From contig NZ_AEYE02000005.1 in assembly GCF_000298315.2 (NCBI RefSeq), forward strand, positions 1 to 64,000: 64,000 nt of DNA, given 5' to 3'. The DNA comes from Rhizobium grahamii CCGE 502 (GTDB lineage Bacteria; Pseudomonadota; Alphaproteobacteria; Rhizobiales; Rhizobiaceae). Positions 1-10,320 of the stretch are shown here, piece by piece. Both the position numbers and the translations under genes were made by a program. The notes beneath the pieces were generated by a model. The model was given only the letters and a program-made list of their open reading frames with translations. It did no database searches and was not told where the DNA came from. Every line of letters begins with the position of its first letter. Within the stretch, counting starts at the first letter, position 1.

Positions 1-322
<322 letters not shown>

Positions 323-349
323 CTAAAATCGGAAAGGGAAAACGGCTGA

Positions 350-646
350 TTAGCCGATGATGCCCATGATGTCGGCTTCCTTCATGATTAGAAGGTCTTC
401 GCCGTTGATCTTGACTTCGGTGCCGGACCACTTGCCGAACAGAACGCGATCGCCAGCCTTGACGTCGAGAGCGACGACCTTGCCGGACTCGTCACGAGCG
501 CCGGAACCGACGGCGACGATTTCGCCTTCCTGCGGCTTTTCCTTAGCGGTGTCCGGAATGATGATGCCGCCCTTGGTCTTTTCTTCGGACTCAACGCGGC
601 GAACGACGACGCGATCGTGAAGGGGGCGGAAGTTGGTGCTTGCCAT
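350..646 (-). CDS. groES: Co-chaperonin GroES (10 kDa)
   Basis: GroES caps the GroEL ring and closes the folding chamber. The 98-residue product has the family length, begins [17 protein letters not shown], carries the mobile-loop segment [19 protein letters not shown] (about residues 20-40), and ends with the usual [15 protein letters not shown]. It is the first gene of the groESL operon, with groEL starting 72 bases downstream. The promoter and CIRCE element lie 60-125 bases upstream, so HrcA repression with heat induction is expected. Confidence 0.98.
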   Translation of the reverse strand: MASTNFRPLHDRVVVRRVESEEKTKGGIIIPDTAKEKPQEGEIVAVGSGARDESGKVVALDVKAGDRVLFGKWSGTEVKINGEDLLIMKEADIMGIIG

Positions 647-705
647 TGTCTAATCCCTCGATCAAATGACACTCGCAGGCCGAGAGCGGCCCGCACGGAT
701 GGGTG

Positions 706-732
706 TTAGCACTCGCCATTGGGGAGTGCTAG
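706..732 (-). promoter_or_regulatory. CIRCE operator (HrcA binding site)
   Basis: The element is an inverted repeat, TTAGCACTC, nine spacer bases, then GAGTGCTAG, matching the CIRCE consensus with only the last base differing. It lies 60 bases upstream of groES and directly after the -10 box, around the expected transcription start, where HrcA binding would block transcription. Confidence 0.95.
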
Positions 733-740
733 CGAGGCAG

Positions 741-769
741 CATTTAGGAGTGGCCCGTCGGGGAGTCAA
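741..769 (-). promoter_or_regulatory. groESL promoter
   Basis: On the minus strand TTGACT (769-764) is followed after exactly 17 bases by TAAATG (746-741), a good vegetative-type promoter preceded by C (CTTGACT, also compatible with a heat-shock sigma -35). The predicted start falls at about 734, at the edge of the CIRCE element. The remaining 200 bases up to chrA at 972 show nothing I can identify. Confidence 0.7.
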
Positions 770-971
770 GGACGGCCTGAATTTTTCTTCGCCGTCGTCT
801 CAAGCAGGCTTAGCAGCGCATCCTTGTCGGAAGTGCGACAGGCCGTGCGGCGACCACCTTTCCCTAAGCTTTCTTTCCTCGAAAGAGATCACTGCCGCCC
901 ACCTGTCGCTAGGATTGTCGTAAGGGCGTGCCAATGATATCGAGCGCCTTGGGGCAAGAGGGGCGGCAACC

Positions 972-2381
972 GTGAATAAGGCGATCGCGGCAGAAGACAT
1001 CGTGGCGGCACCAACGCTGCGAGAGGCGGTTCGCGTCTGGGCGTGGATCGGCTGCCTGAGCTTCGGCGGGCCGGCCGGTCAGATCGCCCTCATGCACAAG
1101 ACCATTGTCGACGAGAAGCGCTGGATCTCTGAGGAACGCTTCCTGCACGCGCTTAATTTCTGCATGCTGCTGCCGGGCCCCGAAGCCCAGCAACTGGCCA
1201 CATATATCGGCTGGCTGATGCACGGTGTCCGTGGCGGGTTCATAGCCGGCCTGCTGTTCATATTGCCGGGCTTCCTAGTCATTCTGATCCTATCGAGCCT
1301 CTATGCCATCTTTCAGGAGGCAGCCTGGCTTCCGGCGCTTTTCTTCGGAGTGAAGGCTGCTGTTCTGGCGATCGTCATCGAGGCCTTGCTCCGAGTGAGC
1401 CGCCGAGCCCTCAAGGAGCGCTTTCACTACTATGTGGCCGGAGCGTCGTTCCTGGCGCTCTTCCTGCTGAACCTGCCGTTTCCTCTCATCATTGTCCTCG
1501 CCGGCGCAGCAGGACTGCTGTGGATGCAGTATCGCCAGCGTGGGTTGGCAACGCCGATGCCGCAAACCGCTCGCCGTGGACGACTTCCTGCAGTCACGCC
1601 GCATACGATCGCAAGGCCGCTCGTGGTATTGGTGTTCTGGATCCTCGTCTGGCAGTCACCGCTCTTCTTCATTCGTGGCCTCGACGCGCCGATGGACCTG
1701 ATCGCCGAAACGTTGAGCGGCGAAACCAACGTATTCGGCGCCGTCTTCATCTTCTTCTCCAAGATGGCCGTCATCACTTTCGGAGGCGCATACGCCGTCC
1801 TTTCCTATGTCGCGCAGGTCGCCGTCGGCCACTACGCGTGGCTTCAGCCCGGCGAGATGCTCGATGGACTGGCCCTTGCCGAGACGACGCCTGGGCCGCT
1901 TGTCCTCGTCCTCTGTTTCGTCGGTTTCCTCGCTGGCTATCGCAATCCCATTGCGATGGCGCCCCTTGCCGGTGGCGTTCTTGGCGCCTTCCTCGCTGCC
2001 TGGGCGACGTTCGTGCCGAGCTTCATCTGGATTTTCGCCGGGGCTCCCTACATCGAGAAGCTGCGCAACAACGAGAAGCTCTCTGCCGCCCTTTCGGCGA
2101 TTACGGCTGCCGTCGTCGGCGTCATTCTCAATCTTGCGCTCTGGTTCGGCCTGCATGTGCTCTTTGCCGAGGTTGGCCGCGTCGCGCTCTTTTCCGGCAG
2201 GACCGGCCTGCCGATCATCGGTGTTGCGTGGCCGCAGTGGTGGACGCTCGATGCCGCCGCACTCGGGATCTTCGTGCTGGCGTCCATTCTGCTGTTTCGC
2301 TTCAAGAAGGGAATCCTGACGGCAATTGGCATATCCACTGTCGCAGGCCTGTTGGCCAAGGCTGCCGTCGCCGTCCTCTAG
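972..2381 (+). CDS. chrA: Chromate efflux transporter, ChrA family (two-domain)
   Basis: This is an inner-membrane transporter of the CHR family, which exports chromate and so gives resistance. The 469-residue protein has the long-chain architecture of two homologous CHR domains: the N-terminal copy has WIGCLSFGGPAGQIALMH and LNFCMLLPGPEAQQLATYIG (about residues 24-75), and the C-terminal copy has KMAVITFGGAYAVLSYVAQ and ALAETTPGPLVLVLCFVGF (about residues 260-320). About ten or more hydrophobic segments are visible. The PGP motifs of both halves are intact. No chrB regulator is next to it, so it may be constitutive or serve another anion; the substrate is inferred from the family only. Confidence 0.93.
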   Translation: MNKAIAAEDIVAAPTLREAVRVWAWIGCLSFGGPAGQIALMHKTIVDEKRWISEERFLHALNFCMLLPGPEAQQLATYIGWLMHGVRGGFIAGLLFILPGFLVILILSSLYAIFQEAAWLPALFFGVKAAVLAIVIEALLRVSRRALKERFHYYVAGASFLALFLLNLPFPLIIVLAGAAGLLWMQYRQRGLATPMPQTARRGRLPAVTPHTIARPLVVLVFWILVWQSPLFFIRGLDAPMDLIAETLSGETNVFGAVFIFFSKMAVITFGGAYAVLSYVAQVAVGHYAWLQPGEMLDGLALAETTPGPLVLVLCFVGFLAGYRNPIAMAPLAGGVLGAFLAAWATFVPSFIWIFAGAPYIEKLRNNEKLSAALSAITAAVVGVILNLALWFGLHVLFAEVGRVALFSGRTGLPIIGVAWPQWWTLDAAALGIFVLASILLFRFKKGILTAIGISTVAGLLAKAAVAVL

Positions 2382-2482
2382 TCGGCTCGTTTCGGTTTTT
2401 TGCAGCCGCAGCGCAAAATGCCTTGCCATCCCGGCAGGCCTTTGCGATGTCACCCGTGACTTAACGACATCGGGACATCGGA

Positions 2483-3331
2483 ATGGCCAAGCGGATCGAA
2501 AACTTTGCGGAAATCACCAGCCAGTATGACGCGGTGTTCTGCGATGTCTGGGGTGTCTTGCACAATGGCGTCGATCCGTTCCCGAAGGCGGCTGCCGCGC
2601 TGGAAGCGGCCCGCAGCGAGGGGCTGACCGTCGTTCTCATCACCAATTCGCCGCGCATTGCTCCGCAGGTGGTGGCACAGCTCCGGCAGATCGGCATTCA
2701 GGATGGCGCCTACGATCGGATTGTGACGTCGGGCGATGTCACGCGGGGCCTCATTGCCGAGGGGCCGAAGAAGGTCTTCCTGCTCGGGCCGGAGCGCGAC
2801 CTGGCGATCATCGAGGGGCTCGGCGTGGAGCGCGTCGATGCGCGTGATGCCGATTCCGTTGTCTGCACAGGCTTCTTCGACGATGAAACTGAGACGCCCG
2901 AAGACTATACCGAGATGCTGAAGGCGTTTCAGGTGCGCGGCGTGCCGATGATCTGCGCCAACCCCGACCTGGTTGTCGAGCGCGGCCACAAGATCATCCC
3001 CTGCGCCGGCGCGATGGCGGCCTACTACAATCAGCTCGGTGGGCAGACCCGCATTGCCGGCAAGCCGCACAAGCCGATCTACGACGCCGTATTGTCCGTT
3101 GCCCGCGACGCCCATGGTGAGTTTCCGAAGGGCCGTGTCCTTGCAATCGGGGACGGAATGCCGACCGATGTTCGCGGTGCTCTCGATTACGGCCTCGACC
3201 TCCTCTATATCAGCGGCGGCATCCACGCGAAGGAATACACGCTGAACGGAGAGACGGACGAGGCCATCCTGACGGCCTTTCTGGAGCGCGAAAAAGTATC
3301 ACCGAAGTGGTGGATGCCTCGTCTCGCATAA
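2483..3331 (+). CDS. HAD-superfamily hydrolase, class IIA (TIGR01459 type)
   Basis: This 282-residue protein belongs to the HAD phosphatases of the NagD/class IIA group. Motif I is DAVFCDVWGVLHNG (about residue 15), motif II is VVLITNSPR, and the last motif GDGMPTDVRGALDYGLDLL binds magnesium. The AGKPHKPIYDAVL segment with its lysine is motif III. Class IIA members dephosphorylate sugar phosphates or nucleotides, but the substrate of this alphaproteobacterial subgroup is not known to me. It starts 102 bases after chrA and 27 bases before ribF, so co-transcription with ribF is likely and a role around flavin or phosphometabolite clean-up is possible but unproven. Confidence 0.88.
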   Translation: MAKRIENFAEITSQYDAVFCDVWGVLHNGVDPFPKAAAALEAARSEGLTVVLITNSPRIAPQVVAQLRQIGIQDGAYDRIVTSGDVTRGLIAEGPKKVFLLGPERDLAIIEGLGVERVDARDADSVVCTGFFDDETETPEDYTEMLKAFQVRGVPMICANPDLVVERGHKIIPCAGAMAAYYNQLGGQTRIAGKPHKPIYDAVLSVARDAHGEFPKGRVLAIGDGMPTDVRGALDYGLDLLYISGGIHAKEYTLNGETDEAILTAFLEREKVSPKWWMPRLA

Positions 3332-3358
3332 AGAGCCCAGCACAAGAAAAGCCAGCCG

Positions 3359-4342
3359 ATGACCGTTTTTCACCGCAACGAAACCCGTGAACCGCTGCCG
3401 GCCCACCTGCGTGGCGGCGTGGTCGCCATCGGTAACTTCGACGGCGTGCATCGTGGGCATCAGTCCGTGCTGAACCGGGCTTTGGAGATTTCGCGGCATC
3501 GCGGCATTCCGGCGCTTGCCCTCACCTTCGAGCCGCATCCGCGTACAGTCTTCCGGCCCGATCAGCCGGTCTTTCGCCTGACGCCTGCGCCGCTCAAGGC
3601 TCGGCTTCTCGAAGCGATCGGCTTCAACGCCGTCATTGAATACCCCTTCGACAGGGAGTTTTCGCAGCGTTCGGCCGACGATTTCATCCATTCGATCCTC
3701 AAGGACTGGCTTGACGCTTCAGAGGTCGTGACGGGCTTCAACTTTCATTTCGGCCGTGGCCGGGAAGGCGGTCCTGCCTTCCTGATGGAAGCCGGCCAGA
3801 AATACGGCTTCGGCGTAACCCTGATCGACGCGTTTCGTGACGAGAATACTGACGTCGTCTCCTCGAGCCATGTTCGCGAATTGCTGAAAGACGGCAATGT
3901 CAGCGAGGCGGCGGCGATGCTCGGCTATCACTATACCATCGAAGCGGAAGTGATTGGCGGCGAGAAGCTAGGGCGCCAGCTCGGCTTCCCGACTGCGAAC
4001 ATGCAGTTGCCGGCCGAAGCCGATCTCAAGGCGGGCATTTACGCCGTTCGCTTCCGTCTTGCTGACGGTACGTTGCACGACGCCGTCGCCAGCTACGGTC
4101 GGCGGCCAACGGTCACGGACAATGGCACGCCGCTGCTCGAAACCTACGTCTTCGATTTCAGCGGCGACCTGTACGGGCAGATCTGTTCCGTATCCTTCTT
4201 CGGCTACCTGCGCCCTGAACTGAAGTTCGACGGCCTCGATCCCCTTGTTGAGCAGATGAACCGAGACAAGGAAGAAGCAAGGGCGCTGCTAACAGGTGTG
4301 CAGTCGCTCGGAGAGCTTGATCGCAAGATCTGCTTCGTCTGA
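3359..4342 (+). CDS. ribF: Bifunctional riboflavin kinase / FAD synthetase
   Basis: RibF phosphorylates riboflavin to FMN and adenylates FMN to FAD in the cytosol. The N-terminal adenylyltransferase domain has GGVVAIGNFDGVHRGHQSVL (about residues 19-38), including the nucleotidyl-transfer H-x-G-H signature, and SSSHVRELLKDGNV. The C-terminal flavokinase domain begins near residue 185 and shows GEKLGRQLGFPTANMQL and GIYAVRF. The length of 327 residues is typical of proteobacteria. It follows the HAD gene closely. No FMN riboswitch is seen upstream. Confidence 0.97.
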   Translation: MTVFHRNETREPLPAHLRGGVVAIGNFDGVHRGHQSVLNRALEISRHRGIPALALTFEPHPRTVFRPDQPVFRLTPAPLKARLLEAIGFNAVIEYPFDREFSQRSADDFIHSILKDWLDASEVVTGFNFHFGRGREGGPAFLMEAGQKYGFGVTLIDAFRDENTDVVSSSHVRELLKDGNVSEAAAMLGYHYTIEAEVIGGEKLGRQLGFPTANMQLPAEADLKAGIYAVRFRLADGTLHDAVASYGRRPTVTDNGTPLLETYVFDFSGDLYGQICSVSFFGYLRPELKFDGLDPLVEQMNRDKEEARALLTGVQSLGELDRKICFV

Positions 4343-4478
4343 AAGGCTCTAGTGACCTTCGAAAATTGTGGCTCTTTCGGGGCAGCGGCGCTTGTCGTGT
4401 GCGCTCGCGGGGATATGTCATCTATTTGATAAGACGCGGATTCGCTGCGCCCCCACAGCATCGAAAGGCATTCTTCAA

Positions 4479-4676
4479 ATGGATAAGAGGTTTGGAACGG
4501 CAGCCTGCTGGCTGCTCATCATTCCCTATATCGGGCTCCTATGGGTTCCCTTCTACAACTTTCACGACCCCGTTCTCTTCGGCTTCCCCTTCTTCTATTG
4601 GTATCAGCTGGCCTGGGTGCCGGTTACCGCCTTCCTGACCTGGATCGCCTACCGGAGCATGCGCGATGACGACTGA
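4479..4676 (+). CDS. DUF3311 small membrane protein, symporter partner
   Basis: This 65-residue protein has two hydrophobic segments (WLLIIPYIGLLWVPFY and FFYWYQLAWVPVTAFLTWI) and matches the DUF3311 type, a small integral membrane protein encoded just before many sodium:solute symporters. The ATG at 4479 (MDKRFGTAACW) was chosen over upstream starts because it gives the family N-terminus. Its last codons overlap the start of the symporter gene by 11 bases, which implies translational coupling. It is probably an accessory subunit of that transporter, but its function is not established. Confidence 0.88.
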   Translation: MDKRFGTAACWLLIIPYIGLLWVPFYNFHDPVLFGFPFFYWYQLAWVPVTAFLTWIAYRSMRDDD

Positions 4677-6141
4677 TCTCAACGCCACCGCGCTTGCCGT
4701 TTTCATCTTCTTCTTCGTGCTCGTCACGGTCATGGGCTTCGTCGCCTCCCGCTGGCGCAAGCCGAAAACACTTGACCATCTTGACGAGTGGGGTCTTGGC
4801 GGCCGCAGCTTCGGCACCTGGATCACCTGGTTTCTGGTCGGCGGCGACTTCTATACCGCCTACACGGTCATCGCTGTTCCGGCTTTGGTTTATACTGTCG
4901 GCGCCTACGGCTTCTTCGCGCTGCCCTACACCATCGTCGTCTATCCGTTCGTCTTCATGGTCATGCCCGTGCTTTGGAAGCGGGCGAGTGATTTTGGCTA
5001 CGTGACGGCCGCCGATGTGGTCCACGGCCAGTACGGATCGCGGGGGCTGGAGCTTGCGGTCGCCGCCACCGGCGTGATTGCCACGATGCCCTATATTGCC
5101 CTGCAGCTCGTCGGCATGACGGCAGCCCTGAAGGCGCTCGGTCTCCACGGGGAAGTGCCGCTTGCGATCGCCTTCATCGTGCTCGCGCTCTACACCTATT
5201 CGGCGGGCCTGCGGGCACCGGCGCTGATCGCCTTCGTCAAGGACATCATGATCTACATCGTGGTGATCGCCGCCGTGGCGCTGATCCCCTCGAAATTGGG
5301 CGGCTATGCCAACGTCTTTGCCGCCGCCGATGCGGCGTTCCAGGCCAAGGGTTCCGGCAGCCTGCTTCTTCTGCCCAACCAGTATGTCGCCTACGCGACG
5401 CTGGCGCTCGGATCGGCGCTTGCGGCCTTCATGTATCCGCATACGCTGACCGGCATCTTTGCCTCAAAAAGCGGCAACACGATCCGCAAGAACGCCGTGC
5501 TGCTTCCGGCCTATACGCTGCTGCTCGGCCTTCTGGCGCTGCTCGGCTACATGGGACATGCGGCTGGCTTGAAGCTCGAAAGTGCCAACGATGTCGTGCC
5601 GGCGCTCTTCCAGACGCTGTTCCCGAGTTGGTTTGCAGGCTTCGCCTTCGCGGCGATTGCCATTGGTGCACTGGTGCCGGCGGCGGTGATGAGCATCGGC
5701 GCTTCCAACCTCTTTACCCGCAATTTCTGGAAGGCCTATGTCAATCCTCAGGTGACACATGCCGGCGAGGCTAAGGTGGCGAAGGCGACCTCGCTCGTGG
5801 TCAAGGTCGGTGCGCTGCTGGTCATCCTCTTCCTGCCAACCCAGTTCGCGCTGGACCTCCAGCTTCTCGGCGGCATCTGGATCCTGCAGACGCTTCCGGC
5901 GCTGATCTTCGGCCTCTACACGAACTGGTTCCGGGCACCGGGGCTGCTGGCCGGCTGGTTCGTCGGCTTCTTCGGCGGCACCTATCTGGTCTGGAATGCC
6001 GGCTGGAAACCGCTGCAGCCGATCGCCATGGGAGAGACCGCTTTCACGGTCTACATCGGTCTGCTGGCATTGGCGTTGAACATCATCGTCGCGGTCGTCG
6101 TCAATGTGCTGACCCCGGCAAAGGTGACGGCACGCGCCTGA
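4666..6141 (+). CDS. Sodium:solute symporter family protein, monocarboxylate (MctP) type
   Basis: This 491-residue inner-membrane protein belongs to the sodium:solute symporter family and has about thirteen hydrophobic segments. GLGGRSFGTWITWFLVGGDF (about residues 43-62) and the later AIAIGALVPAAVMSIGASNL correspond to the conserved SSS regions. The sequence and the coupled DUF3311 gene resemble MctP of rhizobia, which takes up lactate, pyruvate and alanine; the substrate here is inferred from that likeness. MctP is usually under a two-component system, but none is encoded nearby. A rho-independent terminator follows 19 bases after the stop codon. Confidence 0.88.
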   Translation: MTTDLNATALAVFIFFFVLVTVMGFVASRWRKPKTLDHLDEWGLGGRSFGTWITWFLVGGDFYTAYTVIAVPALVYTVGAYGFFALPYTIVVYPFVFMVMPVLWKRASDFGYVTAADVVHGQYGSRGLELAVAATGVIATMPYIALQLVGMTAALKALGLHGEVPLAIAFIVLALYTYSAGLRAPALIAFVKDIMIYIVVIAAVALIPSKLGGYANVFAAADAAFQAKGSGSLLLLPNQYVAYATLALGSALAAFMYPHTLTGIFASKSGNTIRKNAVLLPAYTLLLGLLALLGYMGHAAGLKLESANDVVPALFQTLFPSWFAGFAFAAIAIGALVPAAVMSIGASNLFTRNFWKAYVNPQVTHAGEAKVAKATSLVVKVGALLVILFLPTQFALDLQLLGGIWILQTLPALIFGLYTNWFRAPGLLAGWFVGFFGGTYLVWNAGWKPLQPIAMGETAFTVYIGLLALALNIIVAVVVNVLTPAKVTARA

Positions 6142-6159
6142 CTGTTGCTTCAAAACGGA

Positions 6160-6189
6160 AGCCGCGGACCGAGGTGTCCGCGGCTTTTC
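6160..6189 (+). terminator. Rho-independent terminator after the symporter gene
   Basis: AGCCGCGGAC pairs perfectly with GTCCGCGGCT across a six-base loop and is followed by a T run. The region from here to ileS (about 230 bases) holds no recognisable gene. Confidence 0.9.
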
Positions 6190-6422
6190 TATGCCGCGCG
6201 GCCATGAAATCCCTCTTCCTTTTCCCTGTAAAAGCGCCTATGAACCGGCGCGATGAACAAGTTCCGGCTGGCGATCACGATACGAATTATCGGCCCGGCC
6301 TTCCGAGTGCGCTGAGCGGCCGGAAGGTCCGGGTTTTCGGCGCTTGGACGACGAGCGCCTCCGTCACCAATTTTCAAGCCCGTTGCGCCTGCTTCCGTGG
6401 CGCCTAGAGACGATTGCTAGAC

Positions 6423-9368
6423 ATGACCGATACAGCCGAAAAGATCGATTACTCGAAAACCCTCTATCTGCCGGAAACGGACTTCCCGATGCGCGCCGGT
6501 CTGCCGCAGAAGGAGCCGGAAACTGTTGCTCGCTGGCAGCAGATGGGTCTCTACAAGAAGCTGCGCGCTTCAGCCGCCGGCCGCGAAAAATTCGTGCTTC
6601 ACGATGGCCCTCCCTATGCCAACGGCAACATCCATATCGGCCACGCGCTGAACAAGATCCTCAAGGATGTGATCACCCGCTCGTTCCAGATGCGCGGCTA
6701 TGACTCCAACTATGTTCCCGGCTGGGACTGCCACGGCCTGCCGATCGAATGGAAGATCGAGGAGGAGAACTATCGCTCCAAGGGCAAGAGCAAGCCCGAC
6801 CTTTCTGAGCCGGCGGCAATGATCGAGTTCCGCCGCGAGTGCCGCGCCTATGCCGAAAAGTGGATCGGCATCCAGGGCAGCGAGTTCCAGCGCCTCGGCA
6901 TCATCGGCGATTTCGAGAACCCTTACCTGACGATGAACTTCCATGCGGAGAGCCGTATCGCCGGCGAACTCTTGAAGATCGCCAAGTCGGGTCAGCTCTA
7001 CCGTGGTTCCAAGCCGGTCATGTGGTCGGTCGTCGAGCGCACGGCGCTTGCCGAAGCCGAAGTCGAATATGCTGATGTCGACAGCGACATGATCTGGGTG
7101 AAGTTCCCGGTGAGGTTCATCGTTAGAGACGGTGCAGAGGCCAAGTTTGACCTTCTGGACGCCGCGGTCGTCATCTGGACCACGACTCCTTGGACCATCC
7201 CGGGCAACCGCGCGATCGCCTATTCGCCGAAGGTCGCCTATGGCCTCTACGAAGTCATGGCTGCCGAGAACGACTTCGGTCCGCGTCCCGGCGAGAAGCT
7301 GATCTTCGCCGACAACCTCGCAGAGGAAGGCTTTGCGAAGGCGAAGCTGCAATACAAGCGGCTACGCGACGTCACGGCGGCGGAGCTTGGAGGGATGACC
7401 TGCGCCCATCCGCTGAAGGGCCTCGGCGGCGGCTACGAATTCCCCGTGCCATTGCTCGCCGGTGACCACGTCACCGACGATGCCGGCACCGGCTTCGTGC
7501 ACACCGCGCCGAGCCATGGTCGCGAGGACTTTGACGTCTGGATGGATCACACCCGCGAACTCGAAGCCCGCGGTGTCGAGACGAAGATCCCGTTCCCGGT
7601 CGACGATGCCGGCTTCTACACCGCTGACGCGCCCGGCTTCGGTCCGGACCGCGATGGCGGCGCTGCGCGCGTCATCGATGACCACGGCAAGAAGGGTGAT
7701 GCCAACGACGCGGTCATCAAGGCCCTGATCGCGGTCGGCATGCTTTTCGCACGCGGCCGTCTCAAGCATTCCTATCCGCATTCCTGGCGCTCGAAGAAGC
7801 CGGTGATCTTCCGCAACACGCCGCAGTGGTTCGTCTACATGGACAAGGACCTTGCCGACGGCACGACGCTGCGTTCCCGCGCCCTGAAGGCGATCGACGA
7901 CACCCGCTTCGTACCGGGTGCCGGCCAGAACCGCCTGCGCGCCATGATCGAGCAGCGCCCGGATTGGGTTCTCTCGCGCCAGCGCGCCTGGGGTGTACCG
8001 ATCTGCGTCTTCGTCGACGAGCACGGCGAAGTGCTGAAGGACGATGCCGTCAATCAGCGCATCCTTGATGCCTTCGACGCCGAGGGTGCCGACGCCTGGT
8101 TCGCCGAAGGCGCCAAGGAGCGTTTCCTCGGCAACGAGCATGACCCGGCCAAATGGGCGCAGGTCATGGATATCCTCGACGTCTGGTTCGACTCGGGCTC
8201 CACCCACACCTTCACGCTGGAAGACCGCCCGGACCTGAAGTGGCCGGCCGATGTCTATCTGGAAGGTTCGGACCAGCATCGCGGCTGGTTCCATTCCTCG
8301 CTGCTGGAATCGGCTGCGACCCGCGGCCGCGCACCTTACAACGCCGTTATCACCCATGGCTTCACCATGGATGAGAAGGGCGAGAAGATGTCGAAGTCGA
8401 AGGGCAACGTCGTCTCCCCGCAGGACGTCATGAAGGACGCCGGCGCCGATATCCTGCGCCTGTGGGTCATGACCACGGACTATTGGGAAGACCAGCGCCT
8501 CGGCAAGACGATCATCCAGACGAACGTCGATGCCTATCGCAAGCTGCGCAACACCGTGCGTTGGATGCTAGGTACGCTGACTCACGACAAGGGCGAGGTC
8601 ATCGCGCTTGCCGATCTGCCCGAGCTGGAAAGGCTGATGCTGCACCGCCTGGCGGAACTGGATCAGCTCGTCCGCGAAAGTTACGACGCGTTCGAGTTCA
8701 AGAGGATCGCCCGCGCGCTCATCGACTTCGCCAATGTCGAGCTCTCGGCTTTCTACTTCGACGTCCGCAAGGACGCGCTCTACTGCGACGCGCCGTCGAG
8801 CCTGCGCCGTCGTTCGGCCCTGCATGTCATCCGCAACATCTTCGAATGCATGGTGACGTGGCTGGCGCCGATGCTGCCATTCACGACGGAAGAGGCCTGG
8901 CTGTCGCGCAATCCTGCGGCCGTCTCGGTTCACCTCGAGCAGTTCCCGACCATTCCGGCGGAATGGAAGAACGAGGCACTGGCCGAGAAGTGGCGGAAGA
9001 TCCGTGCCGTTCGCACGGTCGTCACGGGCGCTCTCGAAATCGAGCGCAAGGACAAGCGCATCGGCTCCTCGCTGGAAGCGGCTCCCGTCGTCCACGTCGC
9101 CGACGCCGAGCTTTTGAAGGCGCTGGAAGGTCAGGACTTCGAGGAGATCTGCATCACCTCCGGCATCGTCATCGACCGCACGGAAGGACCTGCCGATGCC
9201 TTCCGCCTGCTGGAAGTGCCGGGTGTCAGCGTTGAGCCGAAACTGGCCGAGGGCACGAAATGCGCTCGCTCCTGGCGCATCACCACGGATGTCGGCTCTG
9301 ACCCCGAGTATCCTGATCTCTCGGCCCGCGATGCGGCTGCATTGCGCGAACTAGCGGTGCAAAACTGA
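6423..9368 (+). CDS. ileS: Isoleucine--tRNA ligase
   Basis: IleS charges tRNA-Ile and hydrolyses misactivated valine. The class I HIGH signature is visible in [16 protein letters not shown] (about residues 64-79) and the KMSKS loop in [11 protein letters not shown] (about residue 655). The [15 protein letters not shown] segment lies in the editing domain. I chose the ATG at 6423 ([11 protein letters not shown]); an in-frame TTG at 6414 would add three residues. The product of 981 residues lacks the four-cysteine C-terminal zinc ribbon of the E. coli enzyme, as I expect for this lineage. No T-box or other leader is seen. Confidence 0.98.
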   Translation: MTDTAEKIDYSKTLYLPETDFPMRAGLPQKEPETVARWQQMGLYKKLRASAAGREKFVLHDGPPYANGNIHIGHALNKILKDVITRSFQMRGYDSNYVPGWDCHGLPIEWKIEEENYRSKGKSKPDLSEPAAMIEFRRECRAYAEKWIGIQGSEFQRLGIIGDFENPYLTMNFHAESRIAGELLKIAKSGQLYRGSKPVMWSVVERTALAEAEVEYADVDSDMIWVKFPVRFIVRDGAEAKFDLLDAAVVIWTTTPWTIPGNRAIAYSPKVAYGLYEVMAAENDFGPRPGEKLIFADNLAEEGFAKAKLQYKRLRDVTAAELGGMTCAHPLKGLGGGYEFPVPLLAGDHVTDDAGTGFVHTAPSHGREDFDVWMDHTRELEARGVETKIPFPVDDAGFYTADAPGFGPDRDGGAARVIDDHGKKGDANDAVIKALIAVGMLFARGRLKHSYPHSWRSKKPVIFRNTPQWFVYMDKDLADGTTLRSRALKAIDDTRFVPGAGQNRLRAMIEQRPDWVLSRQRAWGVPICVFVDEHGEVLKDDAVNQRILDAFDAEGADAWFAEGAKERFLGNEHDPAKWAQVMDILDVWFDSGSTHTFTLEDRPDLKWPADVYLEGSDQHRGWFHSSLLESAATRGRAPYNAVITHGFTMDEKGEKMSKSKGNVVSPQDVMKDAGADILRLWVMTTDYWEDQRLGKTIIQTNVDAYRKLRNTVRWMLGTLTHDKGEVIALADLPELERLMLHRLAELDQLVRESYDAFEFKRIARALIDFANVELSAFYFDVRKDALYCDAPSSLRRRSALHVIRNIFECMVTWLAPMLPFTTEEAWLSRNPAAVSVHLEQFPTIPAEWKNEALAEKWRKIRAVRTVVTGALEIERKDKRIGSSLEAAPVVHVADAELLKALEGQDFEEICITSGIVIDRTEGPADAFRLLEVPGVSVEPKLAEGTKCARSWRITTDVGSDPEYPDLSARDAAALRELAVQN

Positions 9369-9501
9369 AGAATATTGCCGGGTGAATTGCCTAAACGCGG
9401 TTCATCCGGTAAAAGCTGCCTGAAAATGGCCGGATTTTTGCGTCAGGGGGACGATTGTCCGGTTGGGCGATGATTGCACCGGCATGGCTGGAAGGGTTTT
9501 C

Positions 9502-10128
9502 ATGTTATCACCACGTTGGTTCCGTGTGGGCGTCTGCTTGACTGTTGCTATGGCAGGCGGCGCGATGATCACCGGCTGCATGGGGAGCCCCCGCTACGGT
9601 ACGGACAAGACTGCGATGGAACAGTTGACCGACGACCTTGGTCAGTCCGTTTCGCTGACCGGCGACGGACCGAAGAACAAGGGCGTCAAGTACAGCGCGC
9701 GCCCGGGTCTCGTCCTGCCATCCACAGCCGCCAAGGAAACCCTCGTCGAACCACAGCAGAGCATTGCTAGCACGGCAAATCCCGCGTGGATCGAGTCTCC
9801 GGAAGAAACCCGCGCGCGCCTTGTCAAGGAAGCTGACGAAAACAGCGACAACCCGAACTACCGCTCGCCGCTCGCAAGCGACAAGGTGGAAGGTGGCCGG
9901 CAGACGACCGAAGCCCAGAGCAAGGCCTATCGCGAAGCTCGCGCCCTCCAGAAGGGCACCTATTCCGATCGCCGCTTCATCTCGGATCCGCCGACCGAAT
10001 ATCGACAGGTCGCCGATCCGACAAAGCTGGACGATCTCGGTGAGCCGGAACTGAAGAAGGCAAAGAAAAAGAAGAAGGAAGCTGCGATTGCCGGTACCGG
10101 CAAGCAGTGGTGGAACCTCCTCCAGTAA
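9502..10128 (+). CDS. Putative lipoprotein of unknown function
   Basis: The ATG at 9502 follows a GGAAGGG ribosome site with a five-base gap and gives MLSPRWFRVGVCLTVAMAGG then the lipobox ITGC, so a lipid-anchored, exported protein of about 208 residues is predicted. In-frame starts at 9463 and 9484 would lengthen the signal peptide unnaturally. The mature part is hydrophilic, without a recognisable domain, and ends with a lysine-rich stretch KKAKKKKKE. It lies between ileS and a strong terminator. Similar lipoproteins follow ileS in other rhizobia as far as I recall, but no function is known. Confidence 0.85.
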   Translation: MLSPRWFRVGVCLTVAMAGGAMITGCMGSPRYGTDKTAMEQLTDDLGQSVSLTGDGPKNKGVKYSARPGLVLPSTAAKETLVEPQQSIASTANPAWIESPEETRARLVKEADENSDNPNYRSPLASDKVEGGRQTTEAQSKAYREARALQKGTYSDRRFISDPPTEYRQVADPTKLDDLGEPELKKAKKKKKEAAIAGTGKQWWNLLQ

Positions 10129-10135
10129 GATTTCA

Positions 10136-10164
10136 AGCGGGGCTGTCAGCCCCGCTTTGCTTTT
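10136..10164 (+). terminator. Rho-independent terminator after the lipoprotein gene
   Basis: AGCGGGGCT and AGCCCCGCT form a perfect nine-pair stem with a three-base loop, followed by TTGCTTTT. It lies eight bases after the stop codon. Confidence 0.92.
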
Positions 10165-10320
10165 GACCACTTGTCAACCAGCGCACCATGCAGGCCGCCC
10201 GGCGCCCACCAGGTCACATTTCCGGAAAGTGACCTTGCATCGGGATCGATGCGCTATGCGGGGCGATCCTCGTATAGGCACAGACGGCGACCATCATAAC
10301 GAGTTCGCCGGCGAGCAATG

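Noticed and set aside
1656-2453. Long minus-strand frame inside chrA
   Set aside because: Antisense shadow of a clearly coding membrane protein; rich in Arg, Glu and Gly without motifs.
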